DNA of 16,317 nucleotides from Beroe ovata. Taxonomy: Eukaryota; Ctenophora; Nuda; Beroida; Beroidae. The notes under the pieces are model-generated. The model saw only the letters and a program-made list of their open reading frames with translations, ran no database searches and was not told the origin of the DNA. Shown piece after piece: positions 1 to 9,090 of the stretch. The first letter of the stretch is position 1. Every line of letters starts with the position of its first letter. The stretch is from positions 188,444-204,760 of the forward strand of contig CAMPET010000115.1 of assembly GCA_946803715.1 (NCBI GenBank), given 5' to 3'. The position numbers were made by a program, and so were the translations under genes.

Positions 1-112
1 TAGTTCTAGGGCTGCTAGTTCTAGGGCTGCTTGTTCTAGGGCTGCTAGTTCTAGGGCTGCTAGTTCTAGGGTTGCTAGTTCTAGGGTTGCTAGTTCTAGG
101 GCTGCTTGTTCT
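1..112. repeat. 15-bp minisatellite at the window edge
   Basis: Seven head-to-tail copies of the 15-mer tagttctagggctgc plus a partial copy, with only t/a and c/t variants between copies. The array starts at base 1, so it probably continues outside the window. It lies upstream of the first recognisable RalGAP exon and is most likely intronic. One forward frame stays open through the array (a VLGLL repeat), but nothing else suggests coding. Confidence 0.93.
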
Positions 113-264
113 GTTATACAAGATGAATGTGTAAAGATGAATGATTTAAATTCTCCGCGTTTTCATTCCTTGTTCATAGATTTTGTAATAAAGTGTGGTC
201 AGGATGCCGGACAGGATTGATTAAGGCAGTAATTTTTCGGGATCGTAGCGCATATTTCACGCAG

Positions 265-3200
265 GTATCATCAGTTCCCACTATGCGGCGGTCCAGACTA
301 TTCCTCAAGCATGGTATTCGAGTACAACATGGACGAGTAAGAAACTTGTGTTTCACTTGAGCTGAACAATATACTGCAATACATATGATCAATGAAATGA
401 TGGGGCAAAATATTATCCCCCTCACTTATTATGATTACCGCAGGCGTAACGGTGACATGAAATATTTTGAGAGGAATGAAACACAGGTACTGATCATGGA
501 CAACAGCACCATTATTTCACTCGTGGAACTCTCCACAATTCCCGAGGAGGTTGAGCTGAAACTCGACCTCCCGTTCGAGTCACAGACTGGATTCAGTAGA
601 GTTATCTTCCGGAATGTGGCAGGTTGGCAATGATCACCACGCGACCATGCATAAGCTTCTGTCGCTGTGAAGTGAGATCAGCGGGCCGTGTTATAATCGA
701 TTATCCCGGTCTCTTCATTTCAGGGCGTTTTTCATGGCTCAGTAAGCGTCTCTTTTCACTGAAGGAACCACCCAATTCCCCGCCTCCACTTCTCAACCTT
801 GTAGATCACACTGACAACCTGCCAATGGTTTGCATCACCAGCTGTTTCTGTGAATTATTCATCGTGCGACACTTATTGTTGGCTAAGTCACCCAGTGCCA
901 ATAGATTTTCTATTTTTCCCCACACATTTCAGGTGAAGGACTGCCCAACCCTCACTCCCTCCATGACTCTCTTCCGAGAGGAGACGACCCCCGTATCGGC
1001 ACACCCCATCTCCCTTTATGAGGTGAGCGCCACACACGCGCGGTCACACCGCACTCTGAGTGTCACTTAGGCTATGAGGGCGCTATAATACTATAGGTAG
1101 TGACACTAGCTGGTGACACTATACTAGCTAGATTTATAAACTACACCTATCAATGTGCCCAATTGTGCGAACATAACTCCGTGCATCTTATAGTCGTACC
1201 TATTTCGCAGTCATATCTTACTGTTGTTAATATTACAGACGATCGAACACATCAAGAGAACGTCGGGTGAGATCTCGTTCTATCGGAAACTGGGGAAAGA
1301 GTGCAGCGAAGAGGACCCTCTCTTCAATAAGGTTCAGAGCATGCTCCGCAATCAGAAGAAGAATGAGGAGAACGCCGATAACTCCACTTCATCAGGTAGA
1401 TACCGTACTAGGTCACATGGTGTGGTGGTCACATGGTGTGATGGTCACATGGTGTGATAGTCACATGGTGTGGTGGTCACATGGTGTGATGGTCACGGCA
1501 TGATATGATGGTCACATGGTGTGATGGTCACATGGTGTGATGGACACATGGTATGATGGTCCTATGAAAGGTTGTGGGATCGATTTCCGGTCAGCGCACT
1601 ACTAAGCTTAGGGTGAGAGAGGCGAAGCCGAGTAAAATTTGGGTAATACGCACCGATTATGTGACGATTGGAAAGCAAGCTACTGTTACCGCTACGGCGC
1701 TACATTTCAACATTTCAACTTTTGAGTTAAGTTACATAATATACATATCCCTAATTAATGGTGTCATATTCGCAGATACGCCGGATAGCAACACTATGAG
1801 TAGTGACGCCTCCTACGGGTGCAGGTCTGAGCAAATAACCGCTGGATCGCCCTTCCAACAGTGCCGGAGTCTAGCCAGGTTTGAAATATGATGATAGTTA
1901 TCAGTAAAGCTGTGATCACAAGCTAGCCTCAAACCTGGTCATGACCTATTGCCCTCTCAGAACAGCTTCCCTCTAGAATGTCACTTATAAAGTGTAATGA
2001 ATACTTTCTCTGCGTTACTTAACTATGAAAATGTCAATTATACATCAATACAGCATGGGGTTAACTTTTCCGCCACCCTTTGACCTATCATGTATCATCA
2101 GTGCTTCAGTGGTCAGAATTGTTTGGGTGTTTGCGTTGGTACCCCTATTGTTACTCATGTTACGTCATGGGATATGAAACTTAGAGTTGGACCGCAATCT
2201 TTTCAAGTCTGGCAGTGTTTCAGATTTCTCAATGATGCCAATTTCCAAATATACCCTGCCCTGTTTTGACTTGTAGTACGCTGGCACTGCCAACTCATAT
2301 TGCACAGCATGTCATTGATGTGGTTAGAGTGGTGTGAACCACCTATCTTACCATGATATCATGTATGCAATACCTATCGCAGTTCGCTTGGTCTACTCTC
2401 CTGGCAGAAGCGGTTCAGCACACACGGTAGACAAGTTGAGTTACTGGACCAGACCCGACTCAGTGATAAGGAGAAGGATATAAGGGGCGGACTACACGAA
2501 CTAGACAATGTTTTCAAGTATGAGAGATATGTGAAATGATACTGAAATAGGTAGTACTCGAATATTACTCGAATAGTACTCGAATAGTACTCAAATAGTA
2601 CTACTACTGAAATAGTACTCGAATAGAACTCGAAATAGGGAAAGATTAAGCGATTCACTGGTATTCACTGGTATTGATGTAAGAGGACCTCAAATAGCAA
2701 AATCACTTTATCACCAGAGTTAATGATCGGCAACTTGTGCCGGTAGCGATGCAACAATAAGACATCAATAAGATAATAATAACGCAACAATAACGCAGCA
2801 ATAACGCAGCAATAACGCAGCAATTATCGTCAGTTTATTCTCGTATATCACAGTCGGGAGATCCACAAGTTTGGCATCATCTACGTTGCTCGGGGTGATG
2901 AGAACCGGAAGGACGCCCTCAGCCACAACGTCGGCTCTCCCGAGTTCGAGGAGTTTGTTGCTGGTCTCGGATGGGAAGTCAACTGGAAGGATTTGCGCGG
3001 ATATGCGCCAACTATCGGCACAGGTACTACTGCAGAGCTGGGTGTGTGATATTTGACAACTTGTACCGGTGTCGATGCAACAATGAAACAACAATAACAC
3101 AATAATAACGCTACAATAAGACAACAATAATACAACAATACGACAACAATACGACAACAATACGACAATATTAACGCACAAGCATCTTTTATATAGACAA

Positions 3201-3569
3201 CAATAACGCAACAATAAGACACAATTATGTCAAGTATGATATACTTGACACAATTTTCATTTATACTGGGTTTGGACACCGTTTTTGTCAACAAGAAGTT
3301 GTCAAAGAAACGGTGTCAATTAGGGCAAAGAAACGGGGTCAATTAGGGCACTGCGGTTTCACAGACTGCATCAGATCTTGAAAACCCCAGTTTGTCTATT
3401 CCTAATCGTATGGAACATGGTTCTCTTGACACAATATGTATCCCCCCCTCAGAGATGAAGAGTACCACGTGTCACTATGCGGATCCGACTCTAGAGATCC
3501 TATTCCACGTGGGAACGAGACTCGAACCAGGAAACCAGGAGGCTGCCCTCTACCGTTTCAAATACATCG
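265..3569 (+). CDS. RALGAPA: RalGAP alpha-like gene, exons 1-9 of the visible part (5' end off window)
   Basis: Exons: 265-336, 444-622, 724-827, 933-1022, 1239-1395, 1776-1878, 2383-2517, 2854-3023, 3453-3569. All introns are GT-AG and every codon phase carries across, so I trust the chain although the exons are short. The first exon enters with one base of a split codon, so more gene lies upstream. Numbering from the first whole codon, exons 2-3 encode a conserved block (IISLVEL, then NVAG/RFSW across the splice). Exons 6-7 give CRSLASSLGLLSW, typical of the segment before the GAP domain. Exon 8 opens the Rap/Ran-GAP domain (REIHKFGIIYV, EFVAGLGWEV, about residues 281-336) and exon 9 continues it (LEILFHVGTRL). 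FVAGLGWEV and FHV.TR favour RALGAPA over tuberin or the beta subunit. The known role of the family is to switch off Ral GTPases at endomembranes, as a complex with the beta subunit. Exon 1 is the least certain exon. Exon 3 could use another donor. Confidence 0.85.
1411..1566. repeat. 16-bp minisatellite in RalGAP intron 5
   Basis: About nine to ten imperfect copies of ggtcacatggtgtgat, with g/a and t/c variants and one degenerate copy near 1495-1510. The array starts 16 bases after the exon 5 donor (1396), so length change here would alter the intron start region. Two short forward reading frames run through it only because of the repeat. Confidence 0.93.
2550..2639. repeat. 11-bp tandem repeat in RalGAP intron 7
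   Basis: Repeated tagtactcgaa units (about seven, some degenerate or interrupted by ctactactg) begin 33 bases after the exon 7 donor. No coding sense is seen on either strand. Confidence 0.85.
2731..2827. repeat. CAATAA/AACGCAG-rich element, copy A (intron 7)
   Basis: A 30-bp head (caacttgtgccggtagcgat and the next ten bases) is followed by an array of caataa and caataacgcag units that runs to about 27 bases before exon 8. The same head with four mismatches, followed by a similar array, occurs in the next intron at 3057. Confidence 0.8.
3057..3225. repeat. CAATAA/ACGACAA-rich element, copy B (intron 8)
   Basis: The head at 3057-3086 matches copy A at 26 of 30 positions. It is followed by a longer array of acaacaataa, acgacaacaat and caataacgcaa units, interrupted near 3175-3196 by acgcacaagcatcttttatatag. 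Reverse-strand frames rich in Cys, Val and Leu here come from the repeat and are not genes. Confidence 0.8.
3228..3250. repeat. Perfect 10-bp stem hairpin
   Basis: tgtcaagtat (3228-3237) and atacttgaca (3241-3250) are exact reverse complements separated by gat. It sits in RalGAP intron 8, directly after the CAATAA array. Confidence 0.85.
3275..3349. repeat. Hairpin overlapping a 23-bp tandem duplication (intron 8)
   Basis: gacaccgttt (3275-3284) is the exact reverse complement of aaacggtgtc (3308-3317), and the stem continues imperfectly inward (tgtcaac against gttgtca). The right arm is part of a 23-bp unit (3304-3326) repeated at 3327-3349 with one difference, caaagaaacggtgtc against caaagaaacggggtc. 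Confidence 0.8.
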
Positions 3570-3654
3570 GTACGTTGTGCAGGATCGAGCTCAAGCTGAG
3601 CCGAGAAGCTATTTGGCTGTTATAGAATAGAAGAGTATTTTTTTCCAAAAACAA

Positions 3655-3894
3655 ATTTGGTCGTTCTTTTCCTCGGCGTTCCTCGGCATTCAGCTTTATT
3701 CTAAACCCTATGATATGAAAAAGGACGCGGCATATTTGACAGCAGATAGACTGCTGCCGCATCACTAAAAAATTTGTTTAGCGTCGCAATACATGTGATG
3801 ACACGGCAGTATGTCAAATATGCTGCGTTCTCTTTTATAATTGATAGGGTAAACAAAGAACGCTGGATGCCGTGGACAGGAACTATTTGGTCGT
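3655..3894. mobile_element. MITE-like inverted-repeat element flanked by a 10-bp direct repeat
   Basis: The direct repeat atttggtcgt occurs at 3655-3664 and 3885-3894. Between them, the left side (about 3665-3757) and right side (about 3793-3884) are long imperfect reverse complements: gttcctcggcattcagc pairs with gctggatgccgtggacaggaac, gcggcatatttgaca with tgtcaaatatgctgc, and actgctgccgcatcac with gtgatgacacggcagt. The centre is a short AT-rich loop. There is no transposase. Long terminal inverted repeats with a 9-11 bp target duplication are typical of Mutator-type (MULE) non-autonomous elements. That class is an inference. Small reading frames on both strands here are a by-product of the inverted repeat. 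Confidence 0.65.
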
Positions 3895-4034
3895 CGACCA
3901 AGATTAAAAATCCTATTAAGTTTTTGAAAAATATCAATAGTATAGGTAGGGTACATACCGAATAGTATTTCAGGGTAAAATTTAGTTGCCTTCAGTATCC
4001 AGCAATACAAAAATAAACCATTTATATCAATAAA

Positions 4035-4040
4035 TTTAAT
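4035..4040 (-). terminator. Candidate poly(A) signal of the nested gene
   Basis: ATTAAA on the minus strand (tttaat on +), about 60 bases after the TAA stop of the nested gene and in AT-rich sequence. It is the common variant of the AATAAA hexamer. Other AT-rich hexamers nearby could serve instead. Confidence 0.4.
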
Positions 4041-4099
4041 GTAATTTGCAATTTAAGCTCATGAATCAAGATCCGTTGACTTCTGTGCTTCAATGTTTT

Positions 4100-6904
4100 T
4101 TACCAGCAGCTGTCACACTCATATCCATCAATGATAGATCCAATGTTGTCTAACAAGAATGAAGAAGCACTCTCATTAGGATCCGCTATGGTAGTGGATA
4201 GCCTTATTTTCATGAGGAAGTTCGTTGAGAAGCAAGCCCCAACAGCTGTTACTTCTCTTATTGAGTAGAAGCTGGCCTCTTCAAGTTTGATCTTCACTGA
4301 TCCTCCAAACCCGATCATTTCTATTCTGTCGTATGCACCAGCCTCACTACTATCATGGACAATATCTTCTGCAACCAAGAATTGTACAGTCTGGAGTCCC
4401 TGTATGTCATCAACCCAGTCAATAAGGACACTCTCCACAGCGCAAAGTCCTTTGAACTCAATAGAAATCCAGGAATCTTCTACGTTGCTGGTCCAGTATG
4501 TCTCCAGGTCTCCATCCACAAGGCTCTCTCCTGTGTTGTCGTCCAGATTTGTGTTGACTGGTCTCCCCAGAGATATCATCTCCAAGGGTAAATGCTCCAC
4601 ACCACTGACGATGATATCTTGCAAAGCAAACGAATTGGTTTGGACTGTATTACCTTCTCTGAATTCAAAGCGTATTTTAGTAGTTCTACCATCCCAGCCT
4701 GGCAAATATCCAATAGGATTCTGTTTTTTTCGTCTATCTTCATCGTCTCTTGTGAGAACTGTATGGAAGACTCCGTCAATTTGAGCTAGGATGTCATAGT
4801 CCTCACTGGTTGACCACCCCCACCACCTCATTTCCACAGAATTGACGTCACATGGGTATCCAAGATCTATCTCTAGCCATGCAGTTTCTGCAGTGCATTT
4901 CCAAACCTTGTTTTTGTTGTTATCTACTGAATTAGATGGAGTTCCTTCACTTGCTGTGGCAGTCTTGTGGAGGGCCACATCTTTTTCAAATCCAAAGATT
5001 CCACGGTAGTAATTCTCCAAATAGGGTACCATTTGTTTCTCTACATAATTTTCATCAACTCTGTTTTGTGACATTGTTTCTTTCAATTCCATGTAAATGT
5101 CATAATTTTGTGGACAGATAGTGAGAGCATCATCCAAAACCTCAAACTTCAGCGTGGAGTCCACAAACTCTGCCATGATTCTCATTTTCTCAGATAGTCG
5201 GTAGGCGTCTGGAGTCTTTTGAGCTTCGTGCATGAGTGGGAAGAATGGAGCCTCCTTTCTCCATGTATATGGCACTCCAACTGTTGCCACCCACCAGCCG
5301 CCAACATCGTTCCCGATGGACCACTCAGTTCCGTTCTTCAGCCACAAGAATGCGCCATGACCTGGTTGTCCGATCATGAATGCTGGTATTCCAAAGGCAT
5401 TGGCCATCCCGGTCCCGAATTTCGATATTCCTCCGCATACAGCACCGTACTGGTGGAGCACTTCCATTGTACGAGGTTTGAAGTCGTAGAAAGCTGGGTC
5501 AGCAACGCTCACTCCCTCATCATTCTTCGAAATGTATTTGATCATTTTGTGTGTTGCTCCAGCAACATTCCAGGGGTATTGGTTTGTATCTGGGACATTT
5601 TCTCTGGCCCACATCATTTCCTCATCTGTTACTTTGCTATTAGCCAAATATCTCATCTCCCAAGCATTTAGTGTGTAGAAGAGGTCAAAGTAGACTTTCT
5701 CATCACCCCATTTCGCAAATGTGTTGTAGCGCTTGATAGCATCGAATTTTTCTCCATAGGCCCAGGATTTGACACCATTGTCATAGGCAAAAACTATTGC
5801 TATTCCAACTGCCAGGTTAAGTTTCCACCCATCCATTGCGTCTGGGTCCTGGTTTATTATGTCTGCTAGTATTTTGATTGATTTTCCATATTGATTTGAT
5901 GGAACATCACCACTGGTCATAAGTTTTTCCATCATCGTCTTATTATTGAAAATCCAAGTCACTGTTTCGTCCTCCAGTGTAAAGTTCTTCCTACTAGACA
6001 CCATTCTGTTGAGAAACTCATATTGGAGAACTTCCAAGGAGTCATCAGTCTCAAGATATTGTTTGAGTGTGGCTAGTGTACTCAGCCCTTCTGATCTGCT
6101 TGCAAGTTTTTGTTTCAGCTCTTCATAAAACGCTTTTGTTTCTGAAATATATCATAAATTATTCAAAGGTGAAATTTGGAAATCGATCTCGGCACTTTTG
6201 ACTGATATTGATGCCATAATGAAAATTCTATCCATTTATCGGACCGAATTCAAATGAAGCGAAATATTATGTTGGTCGAAATTTCTGACGAAGAGATCTA
6301 TAATCAATATAACATACCATCGTTTGACTCCAAATCCTTGCATATTGAGTAGCCACATTTTGTGTACTTGTTGCCATAACAACATTTACTTTCCAAGCTA
6401 ATAGGTCCACCATCACACACTTCTTTTCCCTTTCCTGAGTCCTTCTCATATGCATACATGCAGCAGTACGCTCCACCAGAGTATGCGTAAGGGTACAATT
6501 CAGGGCACGACCCTATTGTGGAATTTCGGAATTTAGAAATTTTGCTAAAGTGATAGGCAATAGGCATGCATTCCATAAGCTGTGCAAGGTTTGTTTTGAG
6601 AAGGACATTTACCTTCTGCTTCTTCTCTCTTGACCAGGTCTTCATTACCAGTGACCTCCTCATCATAGATATCCTCCCAATCATCGTCATATCTGTACAG
6701 CTGTTGAGGTGGTGCTATAAGCGAGATTGTCATATCTGCAGTAAATTGATCGCTTCCTCAATTAACTGCCGGTCGACCTCCTAACGAGTAACTCACGTTT
6801 TCATCCACGGGCTCCAAGTCGTCGTAGTGTCTTGATGTTACGGGTGATATCTGGAGTAGCATCACCAAGAGAAAACTTGATCCAATTGGGTAGAAAATAC
6901 GCAT
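4100..6904 (-). CDS. Secreted transglutaminase-like protein with two F5/8C (discoidin-like) domains, nested in RalGAP intron 9
   Basis: Four exons in minus-strand order: 6904-6797, 6700-6613, 6512-6318, 6141-4100, with GT-AG introns and consistent phases, giving 810 aa and a TAA stop. Residues 1-24 are a signal peptide (MRIFYPIG, then FLLVMLLQI). Residues 37-65 are an acidic linker (DDDWEDIYDEE). About 68-126 is an eight-cysteine module spaced C-x13-CC-x14-C-x10-CC-x7-C-x4-C, which I do not recognise. About 132-510 is a helical lead and a transglutaminase-like core: the putative triad is Cys366 (AVCGGISKFG), His392 (QPGHGAFLW) and Asp409 (WSIGNDVGGW). About 519-644 is a discoidin-like F5/8C domain (VDNNKNKVW, WLEIDLG), and 654-765 is a second, more diverged one (VDGDLETYWTS, WISIEFKG). 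The tail ends CDSCW. Family knowledge suggests a Cys-His-Asp hydrolase or acyl-transferase fold carried to glycans or lipids by the discoidin domains, outside the cell. The substrate is unknown. The start is the only ATG that supplies a leader. Exon 2 could use another acceptor. Confidence 0.85.
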
Positions 6905-8117
6905 TCTGAACATTTAATTGTTATTGAAGGATTAGGGAAGAAGACTCAAATTATTGATATTTTACAAGAAACCAAGCTATTGTTGTTTAGGGTTGATTTG
7001 ATACGAAGCATAAACAAAATGTGATGATCCACTCTAACTAAAATAAACTCAAAAAAGATGCCATTTTAAAGGGTTCGCAGGTGACCAATGATCGGTAGCT
7101 TATTATAGAGTCATTTGCTTGTAAAAATGTCATCAAAATGTGAAAGTTTTGTTCCCCTTAGCCTTTCTTGGTGATTTGAAATTGTACAGAAAGCTCCGAG
7201 CTTTTTCACGGAGTTGTTCTTTTGAAGAGCAGCGCATTGCTCATTATTTGAATAAACGGAGTTCCTACTCGTAAATTTTCATGATAAGGACGGTGCCATT
7301 TTGTTTTTATTCTGCAGAACACAATATTATAACGGGTCTCATATTCTGACACCATTTGGTGCGGAATCAAGCATACTGATATTTGTGCCCATGACGCTTG
7401 ACTGTCGTCACATTATGACAGCATTCAAAAATGGGGAGCGTGTAGACATGGCAAAGACACCAACGATCAAACCCACATTTGACATAATTCCTTGAAATTG
7501 AGGGCATACCTTATTTTTTCATGAAAAATTTAATAACCAATACATCCCGGAGTGGTCCTTATGACCACAGCAAAAGACCGTTAGATCCTCGATGAGCATT
7601 GAGCTGCCACGAAGAATGAAATGCGACATGAGGATAAGTTTTTATAGGAATATGTCACAGTGTGATGGAAGAATGAGTTTGAACGCAGATGCTGTACTAA
7701 TTATTATAAAACGCGTCTCGATAGGACTCAGGTGGGAATTCTCGCATCAAAGTGCTGTTCACGAACTCTGTTTATTGATTGACTTATGAGTATTGAGAAA
7801 ACTTTGGAGATAAAATTCCACTTCAGTGACTCAGTGTGAAACTTTTGCTGTTTTCCGCAGAAGTATGTCAAAAATTAACCAAAAATGTAGAAAATAAATG
7901 CGTACCACGAAGGGTTGAAGGACATTGTCGAATCCTTGGCTTTTCGTGAGAACGGTTCCTTATCCGCCATTGCTCCTTAGATGATTATTGAAAGCCACCT
8001 GTAATTCGGATCAAGAAAAGTTAAGATTTTTTCAGGAGGCGCAAAAACAAACTTAAATATACAAAAAATTAGAATTGAGAAAAGACGGCACCACTTTCCA
8101 TTCCGTCTGGGATGAGA
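6905..8117. other. Intronic stretch upstream of the nested gene; no gene recognised
   Basis: The nested gene's promoter should lie just above 6904, but I see no convincing TATA box or other core element. Open frames at 7301-7495 and 7592-7789 (+) are short, have no recognisable motif and are not supported by splice sites on both sides. The rest is AT-rich with no repeat that I can delimit. Confidence 0.5.
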
Positions 8118-8592
8118 TTAAACGAAATAGGTATCAGAAATTGGCACTTCGCGATCGCGTGAGGATCCTCTGACCGACACCAATACACTCTTCAGGAGTG
8201 CAAATGAAAGTTTCGTTCGAATAAAACTGATCACATCACGGTATTCCTCGTTTGTTTTCACTGCAACAAGTTCTGCAATTTTCTTACGGAAGGCTCGAGC
8301 CTGCGGCGCCATTCCTCCTGATGTGTTATACACGAGAGGTGTGAAACTGCACTTCTCTACCTGGATGACCCGCTGTTCATACTCTTTCCTCATCGCATTC
8401 TCGTGCTGATTTGCAACTGATGTCCTTGTCTTTGTAAGAGTCTGTGTTTGGATGGAGGATCCCGATATCGAACATCGTCCTCTGGAAGGGTCCCCACATT
8501 TGCGCAGTTCGATTATGAAACAGCTGTTTCCTGTCATAACCTCCGGTCATTTTGCACGTCCATATACCTGTACTGTTCCATGGAAATTGCAT
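8118..8592 (-). mobile_element. Frameshifted C-terminal remnant of a retroelement reverse-transcriptase polyprotein
   Basis: Minus-strand frame 1 (8592-8377) contains MFDIGILHPNTDSY at 8475-8434. Frame 2 (8537-8118) contains HENAMRKEYEQRV from 8405, then FTPLVYNTSGGMAP and FIRTKLSFALLKSVLVSVRG. From memory, this order (FDIRV..P, a basic K/R-x-Y-x-QRV, a hydrophobic FTPLVFS.GGM, then a closing KLSF..LR......RG) is the C-terminal signature of reverse-transcriptase-type proteins scattered through invertebrate and fish genomes. The two parts lie in different frames, so at least one frameshift separates them, between 8434 and 8405. No reverse-transcriptase palm motif remains upstream. It is a dead 3' fragment inside RalGAP intron 9. 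Confidence 0.6.
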
Positions 8593-9090
8593 GAATGGAC
8601 GACAATTGCAATTGTAAAGTAAACTTTTACTATTTGAAATTTCTGTGGAACCGTTTCAAAGTAGCCGGGAATGTTCAATGACAAGGAATGGTGAAATATT
8701 TTCTATGGCAACTATCAAACATCTTAGCGTTAGAATAGGAGTTTTATAAATAAACTTTACCCTCCTGTGTGACAAGACAATGCCCATGTAAAGTGACAAC
8801 GCCCCGCGCTGTTATATGAAAATATCCAGTTATCAACTGCGAGGAGTGAGGGGGCTTGCCAGCCGCCTAATTTGAAATCTTGATATTTCGATCTGTATAT
8901 TTTGTGGCAATCACGGCATTATGATACAGATACAGAACGCACGAAGTATAAACAGCTTGTGCGCTCCAGATTATACTGATGAAGCACGAAGCAGCCAGAT
9001 AACAACTTGCATTAACCAAATCATAATGTTTGTGCAAAATATAGGGAGGTACCTACTTGATCTAAATCACACACATGTTGCCACTCTCAG
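8593..9090. other. 3' end of RalGAP intron 9; no gene recognised
   Basis: AT-rich sequence with no supported exon, ending in the acceptor ccactctcag at 9081-9090. I see no reverse-transcriptase motifs that would extend the retroelement remnant upstream. Confidence 0.5.

Noticed and set aside
1-112. CRISPR-like or telomere-like array
   Set aside because: The 15-bp units have no spacers and are not a telomeric motif. They form a plain minisatellite.
174-425. Minus-strand open frame of about 83 codons
   Set aside because: No recognisable domain, and it overlaps the forward RalGAP exon at 265-336 and its splice sites.
624-1070. Forward open frame of about 148 codons read as one exon
   Set aside because: Only 724-827 and 933-1022 look coding. 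The part between them fits an intron, and both exons share this frame with matching splice sites.
2765-3294. Minus-strand frames rich in Cys, Val and Leu
   Set aside because: They are the reverse reading of CAATAA/AACGCAG repeats and of RalGAP exon 8.
4287-4784. Forward frames opposite the nested gene (also 5219-5671)
   Set aside because: Shadows of the minus-strand coding exon, with no domain and no splice support.
7301-7495. Forward open frame after a pyrimidine-rich acceptor-like site
   Set aside because: It has a plausible acceptor but no recognisable protein family and no matching donor or partner exon. A short minus-strand frame over the same bases is no better.
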